Part shown: one piece after another, positions 1 to 8,707 of the stretch | Numbering within the stretch: position 1 is the first letter of the stretch | How the letters are laid out: each line of letters opens with the position of its first letter | NCBI RefSeq assembly: GCF_039527675.1 | Contig: NZ_BAAAKI010000014.1 | Span: forward strand, 1 to 64,000 | From: Luteococcus sanguinis | GTDB lineage: Bacteria; Actinomycetota; Actinomycetes; Propionibacteriales; Propionibacteriaceae | Direction of reading: 5' to 3' | DNA length: 64,000 nt | Notes under the pieces: model-generated | The model's database searches: none | The model's input: only the letters and a program-made list of their open reading frames with translations | What the model was told of the DNA's origin: nothing | Program-made: the position numbers and the translations under genes

Positions 1-80
1 CAACCCAACGGGGGTCCTCCCTTCACGTCAACCCGCCAACTGTCATGAACGTCCCTGCCACCAACAGCTAGGTTGGCCGG

Positions 81-536
81 GTGAGCACACCAGCACAGCG
101 CATCGGGGACGCAGACCGTGACCGGGCCATCGACCTGCTGCGAGAACACCACGCTGCCGGACGACTCGACGCTGCCGAGTTCGACGAGCGGATGTCGGCG
201 GTGTTGTCAGCGCGCACGCGCGCAGACCTCGAGCCGCTGTTCGCGGATCTCCCATCCGGCTCCTCGGACCACCTGCCGACGTTGACCGACCCGCCGAGCC
301 CGACCGAGCTGGCGACCAGCGCCAAGAAGCTGCCCGCGTGGGTGATGGCGCTCAACGGCATCGCCTGGCCGGCGGCGATCATCGCGTGTTTCGCCACGAA
401 CTGGAACTACTGGTGGATCATGCTGATCCCGGCGGTGCTGCTCCCCGCATTGATGGGTTCCTTCGCCCGGGGCGACGACGGCGACAACGGCGACGACGGG
501 GACGACGGCGACAAGCCGGAGGCGTTGGAGAGGTAG
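81..536 (+). CDS. DUF1707 domain protein with a C-terminal membrane hairpin
   Basis: The first ~55 residues match the DUF1707 (SHOCT-like) pattern, with the characteristic RIGDADRDRAIDLLREHHAAG start and a D-A-A-E-F-D-E-R motif. This domain usually sits at the N-terminus of small actinobacterial membrane proteins. Residues ~88-125 form two hydrophobic segments, and the tail is an acidic Gly-Asp repeat (GDDGD units). The start is GTG at 81. A TAGGTT hexamer at 69-74 lies directly before it, leaving no room for a ribosome binding site, so the mRNA is probably leaderless. The function is unknown; membrane location is inferred. Confidence 0.8.
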   Translation: MSTPAQRIGDADRDRAIDLLREHHAAGRLDAAEFDERMSAVLSARTRADLEPLFADLPSGSSDHLPTLTDPPSPTELATSAKKLPAWVMALNGIAWPAAIIACFATNWNYWWIMLIPAVLLPALMGSFARGDDGDNGDDGDDGDKPEALER

Positions 537-537
537 C

Positions 538-846
538 TCAGGCGCGCAGTGCCTCATAGTCGGGGTGCTTGGTGATCCAGGACTCGACGAAGGGGCAGCT
601 CGGCTTGACCTTGGCTCCTCGCGCAGCAAGATCGTCCAGCACACCGCGCACCAGCACACCGCCGTAGCCCTTGCCGCCGTGGGCGGGGTCGACCTCGGTG
701 TGCGGCACCTCCACGACGTCGCCACCCAGCTCGACGTAGTCAGCCAGACCAGCGCGCTCGCCGTCGACGACCAGTTCATAGCGGCTGGCGTCCTCGTTGC
801 GGATGACCTCGGTGGTGGGTTCGGGGGCCACAGGTTCGTTGCTCAT
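538..846 (-). CDS. Small GNAT-like N-acetyltransferase (YjdJ/NATD1 type)
   Basis: This 102-residue protein has the short NATD1/YjdJ arrangement: an N-terminal strand region (RYELVVDGERAG), then HTEVDPAHGGKGYGG, which corresponds to the acetyl-CoA pyrophosphate-binding loop, and a C-terminal CPFVESWITKHPDY that is typical of this subfamily. Acetyl-group transfer is expected from the family, but the substrate is unknown. The gene ends next to the stop of the convergent DUF1707 gene. A TAGCGT hexamer on the minus strand (853-858) ends six bases before the ATG, again suggesting a leaderless or nearly leaderless transcript. Confidence 0.8.
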   Translation of the reverse strand: MSNEPVAPEPTTEVIRNEDASRYELVVDGERAGLADYVELGGDVVEVPHTEVDPAHGGKGYGGVLVRGVLDDLAARGAKVKPSCPFVESWITKHPDYEALRA

Positions 847-881
847 GGCTCGACGCTAGTGGCGCACCCTGACAGACGAAA

Positions 882-908
882 GGCCCGTCCGCTCGCGGCG
901 GACGGGCC
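882..908 (-). terminator. Rho-independent terminator of glmU-prs
   Basis: An 11-bp perfect stem (882-892 with 898-908) with a 5-base loop is followed, on the minus strand, by TTTCGTC. It lies ~30 bases downstream of the prs stop and before the acetyltransferase promoter, so it most likely ends the glmU-prs transcript. Confidence 0.75.
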
Positions 909-937
909 CCTCATGGCTTGCTGAGTGGCGAGGGGGG

Positions 938-1915
938 TCAGCTCTGGCCACCGAACAGTCGGGTGACCGAGCCGTCCTCGAAGACCTCCTTGATCGCCTC
1001 GCCGATCAGCGGCGCGATCGAGAGCACCGTGAGGTTCTTGATCGGCGCCGAGACCTGGATCGGCAACGTGTTGGTGACGATGATCTCGTCGAAGCAGGAG
1101 TCGTTGAGCCGCTCGACGGCGGGCCCGGAGAAAACGGGATGGGTCGCGGCCGTGATGACCTTGGACGCCCCATGATCAAGAAGCGCTTCGGCGGCCTGAC
1201 AGATCGTCCCCGCGGTGTCGATCATGTCGTCGACCAGCAGGCAGACCTTGCCCTTCACGTCGCCCACGACCTCGTGCACCTTGACCTGGTTGGCCACCTC
1301 GGTGTCATGGCGCTTGTGGATGATCGCCAGCGGGCAACCCAGGCGGTCGGTCCACAGGTCGGCCAGGCGAACTCGTCCGGCATCGGGTGAGACGACGACC
1401 ATCTGAGAGGTGTCGTACTTCTCCTTGACGTAGTCAGCCAGCACCGGCAGGCCCCACAGGTGGTCGACCGGTCCGTCGAAGAAGCCCTGGATCTGAGCGG
1501 CGTGCAGGTCGACGCTCATCACGCGGTCGGCCCCGGCAGCCTTGTACAGGTCGGCCATCAGCCGGGCCGAGATGGGCTCACGGCCGAGGTGCTTCTTGTC
1601 CTGACGGGCATAGGGGTAGAAGGGCGAGACGACGGTGATCCGCTTGGCCGATGCACGCTTCAGCGCATCGACCATGATCAACTGCTCCATCATCCACTCG
1701 TTCACCGGCGCGCAGTGGGACTGGATCACGAAGGCGTCGGCGCCACGCACCGACTCCTCGTAGCGCACGTAGATCTCGGAGTTTGCGTAGGCGATGGCCC
1801 TGGTCGGCACCAGCTCGACCCCCAGGAAGGCGGCCACCTCGGCTGCCAGCTCGGGGTGCGCGCGCCCCGAGAACAGCATCAGGTGCTTGTCATTGGGACG
1901 CTTCACGCCACTCAC
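938..1915 (-). CDS. prs: Ribose-phosphate pyrophosphokinase
   Basis: Makes PRPP from ribose 5-phosphate and ATP in the cytosol, feeding nucleotide, histidine, tryptophan and NAD synthesis. The length (325 aa) is normal for class I PRPP synthetase. Visible motifs are the flexible catalytic loop RQDKK (104-108), the catalytic DLHAAQIQGFF block (136-146) and the PRPP-binding loop VDDMIDTAGT (228-237). The GTG start overlaps the glmU stop as GTGA, so the two are translationally coupled. A second GTG three codons further in is an alternative start. The glmU-prs pairing is a common bacterial arrangement. Confidence 0.97.
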   Translation of the reverse strand: MSGVKRPNDKHLMLFSGRAHPELAAEVAAFLGVELVPTRAIAYANSEIYVRYEESVRGADAFVIQSHCAPVNEWMMEQLIMVDALKRASAKRITVVSPFYPYARQDKKHLGREPISARLMADLYKAAGADRVMSVDLHAAQIQGFFDGPVDHLWGLPVLADYVKEKYDTSQMVVVSPDAGRVRLADLWTDRLGCPLAIIHKRHDTEVANQVKVHEVVGDVKGKVCLLVDDMIDTAGTICQAAEALLDHGASKVITAATHPVFSGPAVERLNDSCFDEIIVTNTLPIQVSAPIKNLTVLSIAPLIGEAIKEVFEDGSVTRLFGGQS

Positions 1916-3411
1916 TTGTACTCCTCGGGCTTGCGTGCGGCGACCTTCTCGCGGGAGGCCTGCACGTCGGGATGGACACCCTGCTCGGCACCGGCGGCCG
2001 AAGCCGCCGCCTTCGAGGCGGGACGCTTCTTGGGAACCCAGCCCTCGCTGACGTGCTGGCGGCCGCGGGCCACGGCCAGCGCTCCGGCCGGGACGTCCTC
2101 AACGACCGCAGACCCGGCGGCGATGAAGGCGCCCGGCGCGATGTCGACCGGTGCGACCAGCACCGAGTTGGAGCCGATGAACACATTGTCACCCAGGTGG
2201 GTGACCGACTTGTTGGTCCCGTCGTAGTTGGCGAAGATCGTGCCCGCGCCGACGTTGACGTTCTCGCCGATGCGCGCGTCCCCGCAGTAGGTGAGGTGCG
2301 GCACCTTGGACCCGTCCCCGATCTGCGCGTTCTTGGTCTCGACGAAGGCGCCGATCTTGCCCTTGGCCCCTAGCTCGGTGCCGGGACGAAGGAAGCTGAA
2401 GGGTCCGACCGTCGCGCCGGCGCCGATCACCGACAGTGAGCCGTGGGTGCGGATCACCTCGGCGCCCTCCCCAACCTCGACGTCGCGCAGCGTGCAATCC
2501 GGGCCGATGACAGCGCCGCTGGCAACGGACGTCGCCCCCTGCAACTGGACGCCGGGAAGGATCGTCACATCCTCGGCGAGGGTGACATCTGCCTCGACCC
2601 ACGTGGTGGCCGGGTCGACGATGGTGACGCCGGCTCGCATCCAGCCCTCGAGGGTGCGGCGGTTCATCTCCGCATTCATCCGGGCCAGCTGGACGCGGTC
2701 GTTGACACCCTCGGTCTGCCACAGGTCGGCGATCATGTAGGCGCCGACGCGCTCGCCGTTGTCACGCGCGGTGCCGATCACATCGGTGAGGTAGAGCTCG
2801 TTCTGCGCGTTGTCGGTCTTGAGGTGCCTGAGGCCCTCGTACAACGTCGCGGCATTGAAGACGTAGATGCCGGAGTTGATCTCGGCGACCGCCTGCTCGG
2901 CGGGGCTGGCGTCCTTCTGCTCGACGATCTTGGCGATCTGGTCGCCGTCACGGATGATCCGGCCGTAGCCGAAGGGGTCCGGGACCTCGGCGGTGAGGAC
3001 GGTGACGTGGTTGGCGCTGGCACGGTGGTCTGCGACCAGGGCCTGCAGGGTCTCGCCGGTCAGCATCGGGACGTCGCCGTAGGTGACCAGCACCTCGCCG
3101 CTCAGCTCACCCAGGTCGGCAAGTCCGCACTGGACCGCGTGCCCGGTGCCGTTCTGCTCCTCCTGGACGGCGGTGCGCACGTGCGGGGCGATGTCGGTGA
3201 GGTGCTCCAGCACCTGCTCCCGCTTGTGACCGACCACGACCACCAGGTGCTCGGGTTCCAGGGCCTGCGCGGCGTTGACCGCGTAGCTCAGCATGGAATG
3301 GCCGCCCACCTCGTGCAGCAGCTTCGACTTGCTCGACTTCATGCGCGTCCCACCGCCTGCGGCGAGGACGACGACCGCTGACACGGCCTGCTGCTGTTGG
3401 GTCTCGGACAC
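1912..3411 (-). CDS. glmU: Bifunctional GlmU: N-acetylglucosamine-1-phosphate uridyltransferase and glucosamine-1-phosphate acetyltransferase
   Basis: Makes UDP-N-acetylglucosamine, the precursor of peptidoglycan, in two steps. The N-terminal nucleotidyltransferase domain begins with the pyrophosphorylase signature LAAGGGTRMKSSKSK (residues ~17-31). The C-terminal part is a left-handed beta-helix with hexapeptide repeats and the acetyltransferase block around FVETKNAQIGDGSKVPHL. At 499 aa it is slightly longer than the E. coli protein because of a charged C-terminal tail, as in other actinobacteria. It is the first gene of the two-gene unit with prs. Confidence 0.97.
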   Translation of the reverse strand: MSETQQQQAVSAVVVLAAGGGTRMKSSKSKLLHEVGGHSMLSYAVNAAQALEPEHLVVVVGHKREQVLEHLTDIAPHVRTAVQEEQNGTGHAVQCGLADLGELSGEVLVTYGDVPMLTGETLQALVADHRASANHVTVLTAEVPDPFGYGRIIRDGDQIAKIVEQKDASPAEQAVAEINSGIYVFNAATLYEGLRHLKTDNAQNELYLTDVIGTARDNGERVGAYMIADLWQTEGVNDRVQLARMNAEMNRRTLEGWMRAGVTIVDPATTWVEADVTLAEDVTILPGVQLQGATSVASGAVIGPDCTLRDVEVGEGAEVIRTHGSLSVIGAGATVGPFSFLRPGTELGAKGKIGAFVETKNAQIGDGSKVPHLTYCGDARIGENVNVGAGTIFANYDGTNKSVTHLGDNVFIGSNSVLVAPVDIAPGAFIAAGSAVVEDVPAGALAVARGRQHVSEGWVPKKRPASKAAASAAGAEQGVHPDVQASREKVAARKPEEYK

Positions 3412-3542
3412 CTGACGGACTCCTTGGGGGTCGGGGCCCCGGGCCCAGGGCTCGGGGGGACGTTCGGCGGGGCCAGCCTAGCGCCGTGGCCCTTGCCACC
3501 GGGCGCGGACGGTCATCGACCGCCGCTCCAACCTCACTACTG

Positions 3543-3621
3543 CTCCCCGGAGTGGAGTCGAACCACTGTCGCTAGTCCTGATTCAAAGTCAGGCGGGCCC
3601 TACCGGCAGACCAACCGGGGA
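3543..3621 (-). tRNA. tRNA-Gln(TTG)
   Basis: On the minus strand the cloverleaf has acceptor arms TCCCCGG/CCGGGGA (3615-3621 with 3544-3550). The anticodon stem is CCTGA/TCAGG around the loop CTTTGAA, giving anticodon TTG (Gln), and the T-arm is AGTGG-TTCGACT-CCACT. The discriminator is G, and CA follows it in the genome. The D-arm region and variable loop are a little longer than usual, but the folding is unambiguous. Confidence 0.9.
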
Positions 3622-3670
3622 TCACCCCCGACGCGCACCGTGGCCGTCGTGGATGGGCCCACCCTACCGG

Positions 3671-3730
3671 AGAGCCACCGACCGAAGAGCTACCGGCCGA
3701 AGAGCCACCGACCGGAGAGCCACCGACCGG
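3671..3730. repeat. Four tandem 15-bp repeats
   Basis: Four head-to-tail copies of AGAGCCACCGACCGR occupy 3671-3685, 3686-3700, 3701-3715 and 3716-3730. The second copy differs at two positions. They lie between tRNA-Gln and the TetR gene, ~50 bases upstream of the TetR start. Confidence 0.9.
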
Positions 3731-3780
3731 ACGGACGAGGCTCGGACGAGCGTCCAGCCCATCCGTGACAGGATGATTGG

Positions 3781-4488
3781 GTGACCGAACGAACGACCCC
3801 GACCCGTGCCCGCCGGGGCCGCGTCCGCATGACCAGTGCGGAGCGACGCGAGCAGCTGATCGTCGTCGCGCGCCGCGTCTTTGCCCAGCGGGGCTTCGAG
3901 GGCACCTCCGTGGAGGAGATCGCCGCACAGGCCGACGTGTCGAAGCCGGTCGTCTACGAGCACTTCGGCGGCAAGGAGGGTCTCTACGCCGTCGTCGTCG
4001 ACCGCGAGATGCGGAGCCTGCACGAGGCGATCCGCAGCGCACTCACCACGCCCGAGGCGACTTCGCGCCAGCTCATCGAATACGGCGCGCTGGCCCTGAT
4101 GGACTATCTGGACGAGAACCCGGACGGCTTCCGCATCCTCGCCCGCGACTCGTCGATCGTCTCGACCGAGGGTTCCTTTGCCAGCATCCTCAGCGACATC
4201 GTCACCCGGGTCGAGGACCTGCTGGCCGATCCGCTCGCCCGGCACGGCTTCGACACCCAGTTCGCTGGCCTCTATGCGCAGGCGCTCGTGGGACTAGTGG
4301 CACTGGCCGGGCAGAGCTGGCTGGACACCCGCGAACCGCCCAAGGAGGTCGTCGCCGCGCACTTGGTGAACCTGGCCTGGAATGGGATGGCGAACCTGAC
4401 CCCTGCCCCGCAGTTGACGGTTCGAGAGACCCCCTCCACGCCTCGACGCCGGGCCCGACGTCCGCGCAAGGACGCCGACGACCTCTGA
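3781..4488 (+). CDS. TetR/AcrR-family transcriptional regulator
   Basis: The N-terminal helix-turn-helix of the TetR family is clear: RREQLIVVARRVFAQRGFEG, then TSVEEIAAQADVSKPVVYEHF and GGKEGLY (about residues 20-70). The rest is a helical ligand-binding domain, with an Arg-rich tail. It probably represses its own or a neighbouring gene, but the ligand is unknown. The GTG start at 3781 sits just after GATGAT (3772-3777), so the mRNA may be leaderless. The stop abuts the stop of the convergent MarR gene. The four 15-bp repeats upstream could be part of its control region. Confidence 0.88.
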   Translation: MTERTTPTRARRGRVRMTSAERREQLIVVARRVFAQRGFEGTSVEEIAAQADVSKPVVYEHFGGKEGLYAVVVDREMRSLHEAIRSALTTPEATSRQLIEYGALALMDYLDENPDGFRILARDSSIVSTEGSFASILSDIVTRVEDLLADPLARHGFDTQFAGLYAQALVGLVALAGQSWLDTREPPKEVVAAHLVNLAWNGMANLTPAPQLTVRETPSTPRRRARRPRKDADDL

Positions 4489-4983
4489 TCAGGCCTGGTC
4501 GCCCTGGGCAATCAGGAGACGGCGCAACTGGTCGGTCAGCTGGGTTCGTTGCGCGGCGCTGAAGCTGGCGAGCAAGGATTCTTCGGCCTCCAGCAGGGCG
4601 CCGAGGGCAGCGTCCACGACCGCGCGTCCCTCATCGGTCAGCACGACCCGCACCGATCGTCCATCGCTCGGGTCGGCCTGCCGGGAGACGCAACCCCGGG
4701 CGACCAGCCGGTCCACGCGGTTGGTCATGGTTCCGGAGGTGACGTGCGTCTCACGCAGCAGTTGCCCCGGGCTCAGCGTGTAGGGGTGGCCCGCACGACG
4801 CAGTGCAGCGAGCACGTCGAACTCCCAGCCCTCCAGGTGATGGGCGGCATGGGCGGCCCGGCGCGCCTCGTCCAGGTGCAGCGCCAGACGCAGGATACGC
4901 GACCAGATCTGCATGGGCTCGGTGGGCAGGTCGGGTCGCTCACGTTGCCAGGCGCCGACGACCTCGTCGACTTCATCACGCAT
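4489..4983 (-). CDS. MarR-family transcriptional regulator
   Basis: A 164-residue winged-helix protein. The MarR core is visible as LEGWEFDVLAALRRAG, then LLRETHVTSGTMTNRVDRLV (recognition helix) and the wing ADPSDGRSVRVVLTDEGRAV. MarR proteins bind DNA as dimers and often sense phenolic compounds or oxidants. Nothing here shows the ligand. It is convergent with the TetR gene (adjacent stop codons) and upstream of ispE, although the ~70-base gap and the order do not require co-transcription. Confidence 0.88.
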   Translation of the reverse strand: MRDEVDEVVGAWQRERPDLPTEPMQIWSRILRLALHLDEARRAAHAAHHLEGWEFDVLAALRRAGHPYTLSPGQLLRETHVTSGTMTNRVDRLVARGCVSRQADPSDGRSVRVVLTDEGRAVVDAALGALLEAEESLLASFSAAQRTQLTDQLRRLLIAQGDQA

Positions 4984-5051
4984 GGTTGCCAGTCAAGCAG
5001 AAGCGGACGGACTTTCTCTACATCAAGAGACCAGCTTCTCGGTGACGGACC

Positions 5052-5966
5052 TCAACCGATCGGTTTGGCGCCCGGCACCGGGCCCGAAGCGCGCCGGGTG
5101 GCCCGCACCTGCGGCAGCCTGGAGAGGGCGCTGGCCAGGTCCATGGCGTCCGACTCGCTCGCGGCCAGGAAGGCACAGCTCGGACCCGAGCCGGAGACGA
5201 TCCCGCCGAGCGCCCCACGGGAGCGTCCGACCTCGAGTGTTTCGGCCAATTCTGGACGAAGGTCGAGCGCGGCGGGCTGCAGGTCATTGCGCATCGCGTC
5301 TGCCAGCGCGCGGACATCGCCGACGGCGAGGGCGTTCAACACCTCGTCCGGGATGTCGGTGGAGTGCTCTCCCCCGAGCTCGTCGAAGCGCCGGTAGACC
5401 GCAGGGGTGGACAGTCCGCCATGGGCCAGCGCCAGCACCCAGTGGTAGGTGCCACGTGACAACAGGGGGACGAGTTCGTCGCCGCGCCCACGTCCGATCG
5501 CATTGCCACCGACCAGCGCGAAGGGGACGTCCGAACCCAACTGCGCGGCGAGTTCGTGCAGCTCGTCGGGACCGGTGTCGAGGTCCCACAGCATCGAACA
5601 GGCCAGCAGCGCGGCGGCCGCATCGGCGGAACCACCGGCCATGCCACCGGCCACGGGCACCTGCTTGCGGATGGTGAGCCGCACCCCGAGGTCGCCATGG
5701 CCGTGGGTCTCGGCGAGCAGGCGCGCAGCCTTCCACGCCAGGTTGCGTTCGTCGGTGGGAACGTCTTCGACGCCCTCGCCGGTGACGGAGATCTCGGTCA
5801 CGCCAGCAGGAGCGGGGCGGGCGATCACGTCGTCGTACAGACCGATCGCGTGGAAGACGGTGCCGAGCGGGTGGTAGCCGTCATCAGCGAGGCCGCCGAC
5901 GCACAGCGCCAGGTTGACCTTGGCGGGCACCCGGACGCGATAACACTGCTCGTGAGATGTCTCCAC
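5052..5966 (-). CDS. ispE: 4-diphosphocytidyl-2-C-methyl-D-erythritol kinase
   Basis: Phosphorylates CDP-methylerythritol in the non-mevalonate isoprenoid pathway. It is a GHMP kinase with an N-terminal substrate motif (KVNLALCVGG...GYHPLGTVFHAI) and the ATP-binding glycine loop PVAGGMAGGSADAAAAL at about residues 105-121. The C-terminal GHMP motif is GIVSGSGPSCAFL. The length, 304 aa, is normal. It follows rsmA on the same strand (45 bases apart), the usual rsmA-ispE order in actinobacteria. The start is GTG at 5966. Confidence 0.95.
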   Translation of the reverse strand: METSHEQCYRVRVPAKVNLALCVGGLADDGYHPLGTVFHAIGLYDDVIARPAPAGVTEISVTGEGVEDVPTDERNLAWKAARLLAETHGHGDLGVRLTIRKQVPVAGGMAGGSADAAAALLACSMLWDLDTGPDELHELAAQLGSDVPFALVGGNAIGRGRGDELVPLLSRGTYHWVLALAHGGLSTPAVYRRFDELGGEHSTDIPDEVLNALAVGDVRALADAMRNDLQPAALDLRPELAETLEVGRSRGALGGIVSGSGPSCAFLAASESDAMDLASALSRLPQVRATRRASGPVPGAKPIG

Positions 5967-6011
5967 GGGTCGAACCTACCCAATCGACCGAGCCCGGCAA
6001 CCCGTTCCCGG

Positions 6012-6863
6012 TCAGCGGTTGAGCTGCTCCGCGACGCGGGCGAAGTCACCCACCTCGAGCACCTCGCCGCGGGCCTGCGGATCCACCCCCGCCGCCTCCA
6101 GCACCTCGGACGCCGCGGCCGATGATCCGCAGATGCCGGCCAGCGCGGCGCGCAACATCTTGCGGCGCTGGGCGAAGGCGGCATCGATGACGCGGAAGAC
6201 CTGCTCGCGGGTGGCGGTCGTCTCAACAGGCTCGCGGCGGACCATCTGCACCAGCCCGGAGTCCACATTGGGCACCGGCCAGAAGACCTTCGGCGGAACG
6301 GTTCCGACGCGCTGGGCCTCGCAGTACCAGGCCAGTTTCACGCTGGGGACGCCGTAGACCTTCGACCCCGGACGCGCCACCAACCGGTCGGCCACCTCCA
6401 ACTGCACCATCACCAGCCCGCGCTGCCAGCCCTCGAAGCGTTCCAGCAGGTGCAGCAGCACCGGCACCGAGACGTTGTAGGGCAGGTTGGCGACCACGGC
6501 GGTGGGCTGCGGGTCGTCCAGTTCATTGACCTGCAGGGCATCGGAGTGGACGACGCGCATCCGGTCGGAGGCCTCCGGCATCCGCTCGGCGACGGTCCGG
6601 GCCAGGCGGGGGGCCAGTAGTTCGTCGATCTCGATGGCCGCGACACTGGCGCCGGTCTCCAACAGGCCAAGGGTGAGCGAACCGAGGCCTGGGCCCACTT
6701 CGAGGACGACGTCCTCGGCACCGACGCCCGACAGCTGCACGATCCGACGGACGGTATTGGGGTCGATCACGAAGTTCTGGCCGCGCTGCTTGGTGGGGCG
6801 AAGGCCCAGTTCGTCGGCCAACTGGCGGACGGAGCGTGGGTCGAGCAGTCCGGTTTCGGGCAT
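6012..6863 (-). CDS. rsmA: 16S rRNA dimethyladenosine transferase (A1518/A1519)
   Basis: Dimethylates two adjacent adenosines near the 3' end of 16S rRNA during 30S assembly (KsgA). From the ATG at 6863 the SAM-binding motif I is GPGLGSLT (57-64) and the catalytic motif IV is NLPYN (126-130). The reading frame stays open upstream to 6989, but that stretch overlaps tatD and does not resemble KsgA, so 6863 is chosen. It gives 283 aa and begins four bases after the tatD stop, implying a tatD-rsmA-ispE operon. Confidence 0.95.
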   Translation of the reverse strand: MPETGLLDPRSVRQLADELGLRPTKQRGQNFVIDPNTVRRIVQLSGVGAEDVVLEVGPGLGSLTLGLLETGASVAAIEIDELLAPRLARTVAERMPEASDRMRVVHSDALQVNELDDPQPTAVVANLPYNVSVPVLLHLLERFEGWQRGLVMVQLEVADRLVARPGSKVYGVPSVKLAWYCEAQRVGTVPPKVFWPVPNVDSGLVQMVRREPVETTATREQVFRVIDAAFAQRRKMLRAALAGICGSSAAASEVLEAAGVDPQARGEVLEVGDFARVAEQLNR

Positions 6864-6867
6864 CAGG

Positions 6868-7716
6868 TCACCACTGCCCACCGAAGGCGGCGAAGGTGTT
6901 CGCCCGCACGGTTGCCGCCAGTTGGTCGGCGTCGGTTCCGAGGACGTCGGCCATGAACCGCAGCGTGTGCGGGACGAGGTAGGGCGCATTGGCCTTCCCG
7001 CGGGCCGGGACGGGCGTCAGGTAGGGCGCGTCGGTCTCCACCAGCACCTTCTCGACCGGGGTCACCTTCAGCGCCTCGGCCAGGTACGCGGCGTTCTTGT
7101 AGGTGATGACGCCCGGGAAGCTCAGCCAGGCGTCGTGGGCGAGGCAGTCGCGGGCGAAGTCGGCGTCACCGCTGAAGCAGTGCATCACCACGCGCGCTGG
7201 CAGGTGTTCGTCGGCGAGCACCCGGCGCAGGTCGTCGCGGGCGTCGCGGTGGTGGATGACGAGGGTGAGGTCACGGCGACGGGCGATCTCGATGTGGGCG
7301 CGGAAGGAGCGTTCCTGCACCCCGTGCAGGGACTCGTCGGTGGTCCGGTAGTGGTCCAGTCCGGTCTCGCCGACGGCGCGGACGACCGGGTCGGAGGCCA
7401 GTTCGTCGATGGCAGCGATGTCGTCGTCGAGGGTGGTGCTGCGGGCAGCGTCGTTGGGGTGCATCGCGACCGCGGCGACCACCTGCTCGAAGCGGCGGGC
7501 CAGCTCGACGGCCTCACGAGATGAGGGCACGTCGCAGCCGACCTCCACCACCTTGTCGATGCCGACGGCCGCGGCGGCGGCGAGGTTGGTCTCCACGGCC
7601 AGCCCGGAGTACTCGACGGTGCTGGCCAGGTGGGTGTGGGAGTCGACGGTCGGGGTTCCGAGCGGCTCGGGCAGCGGCGGGAGCCCTAGCTCGGCGAGCC
7701 GTTCGGTGATCTGCAT
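6868..7716 (-). CDS. tatD: TatD-family metal-dependent hydrolase
   Basis: A TIM-barrel hydrolase of the TatD family, whose members act as 3'-5' DNA/RNA exonucleases. The metal-binding pattern is complete: DSHTHL (25-30), AMHPND, the conserved Glu in VGETGLDHYR, HHRDA, HCFSGD, and the late Asp in VETDAPYLTP. It is the first gene of the tatD-rsmA-ispE unit. An 18-bp direct repeat lies immediately upstream (7725-7760). Confidence 0.93.
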   Translation of the reverse strand: MQITERLAELGLPPLPEPLGTPTVDSHTHLASTVEYSGLAVETNLAAAAAVGIDKVVEVGCDVPSSREAVELARRFEQVVAAVAMHPNDAARSTTLDDDIAAIDELASDPVVRAVGETGLDHYRTTDESLHGVQERSFRAHIEIARRRDLTLVIHHRDARDDLRRVLADEHLPARVVMHCFSGDADFARDCLAHDAWLSFPGVITYKNAAYLAEALKVTPVEKVLVETDAPYLTPVPARGKANAPYLVPHTLRFMADVLGTDADQLAATVRANTFAAFGGQW

Positions 7717-7724
7717 GGGGCCAT

Positions 7725-7760
7725 TGTGTCAGTTGGTCCCAGTGTGTCAGTTGGTCCCAG
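7725..7760. repeat. Perfect 18-bp tandem duplication upstream of tatD
   Basis: The 18-mer beginning TGTGTCAGTTGG and ending TCCCAG occurs twice in a row (7725-7742 and 7743-7760). It sits nine bases upstream of the tatD start and could affect its promoter or leader, or be a simple slippage product. Confidence 0.9.
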
Positions 7761-7810
7761 CCCACGATCCCCGAGCCTGCCCGGGGCTCGCGCAACGCCC
7801 ACGGGCGCTG

Positions 7811-8698
7811 TCAGCGGGCGTCCAGGGCCTGCTGGTAGAGCTCCTTCTTGTTCACGCCCAGCACCTTGGCGACTTCCGCCACGGCGGACGACAGCTTCTC
7901 CCCGGCGGCGATCCGAGCCTGCACCAGGGCGAGCGCGTCCACGTCCTCGTCAGGTTCACCAGCGCCGTCGATGACCACGCAGATCTCCCCGCGCGCACCC
8001 TCGGCGGCCCATTCTGCGAGCTCCCGCAGACCACCGCGGACGACCTCCTCGTGCGGCTTGGTGAGCTCGCGGCAGACCGCAGCGCGGCGGTCGTCCCCCA
8101 GCTCGCCGGCGGCATCAGCCAGGAAGTCGGCCAACCGGTGCGGGGCCTCGAAGAAGACCATCGTGCGCTGTTCCCCGGCGAGGTCAGCCAAACGCCGCTG
8201 CCGCTCCCCCGCCTTGCGGGGCAGGAAACCCTCGAAGCAGAAGCGGTCGGTCGGCAGCCCCGAGACGGCCAGCGCCACCAGCACCGCCGAGGGGCCGGGA
8301 ACGCAGGTCACCTCGTGCCCCGCCTCGATCGCGGCGCACACCAACCGGTATCCCGGATCACTCACCGACGGCATCCCCGCGTCGGTGGCAACGACCACGG
8401 ATCGCCCAGCGGCAAGTTCGGCGAGCAGTTCGGGCGTGCGCTGGAGTTCGTTGCCGTTGAAGTAGCTGACGATGCGCGCATGGGTCTCCACGCCGAGCCG
8501 CAGCAACAAGGTGCGCAGCAGGCGGGTGTCCTCGGCGGCGATCACCTCGGCGCCGGCCAGGGTCGCCCGCAGGTTCGCGGAGGCGTCCGCCCGGGAGCCG
8601 ATCGGGGTGCCGGCAAGCACCACCCGCCCCCTGCCACTGCCGTCGGGCAGCAACTGGCGGCCCTCTTCGATTGCTCCGCGCCCGGTCATGCAACCCAT
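7811..8698 (-). CDS. rsmI: 16S rRNA (cytidine1402-2'-O)-methyltransferase
   Basis: Methylates the ribose of C1402 in the 30S decoding centre. The tetrapyrrole-methylase fold is visible: the N-terminal VVLAGTPIGSRADAS, AEDTRLLRTLL, the glycine-rich VVVATDAGMPSVSDPGYRLV, then VPGPSAVLVALAVSGL and GFLPRK. The C-terminal HTH-like tail (ELYQQALDAR) is typical of the family. Two ATGs are possible (8698 and 8689). The upstream one is used because a CATAGT hexamer lies ten bases before it. The open frame runs on to 8869, but that part overlaps the divergent mannosyltransferase gene. Confidence 0.93.
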   Translation of the reverse strand: MGCMTGRGAIEEGRQLLPDGSGRGRVVLAGTPIGSRADASANLRATLAGAEVIAAEDTRLLRTLLLRLGVETHARIVSYFNGNELQRTPELLAELAAGRSVVVATDAGMPSVSDPGYRLVCAAIEAGHEVTCVPGPSAVLVALAVSGLPTDRFCFEGFLPRKAGERQRRLADLAGEQRTMVFFEAPHRLADFLADAAGELGDDRRAAVCRELTKPHEEVVRGGLRELAEWAAEGARGEICVVIDGAGEPDEDVDALALVQARIAAGEKLSSAVAEVAKVLGVNKKELYQQALDAR

Positions 8699-8707
8699 TG
8701 TGGTGCC

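Noticed and set aside
3671..3730. Possible CRISPR array
   Set aside because: The 15-bp units are directly adjacent with no spacers, and no cas genes are nearby. No CRISPR array was seen anywhere in the window.
7765..7790. GC-rich hairpin downstream of rsmI as a terminator
   Set aside because: The stem is short (six base pairs) and no T-run follows on the minus strand.
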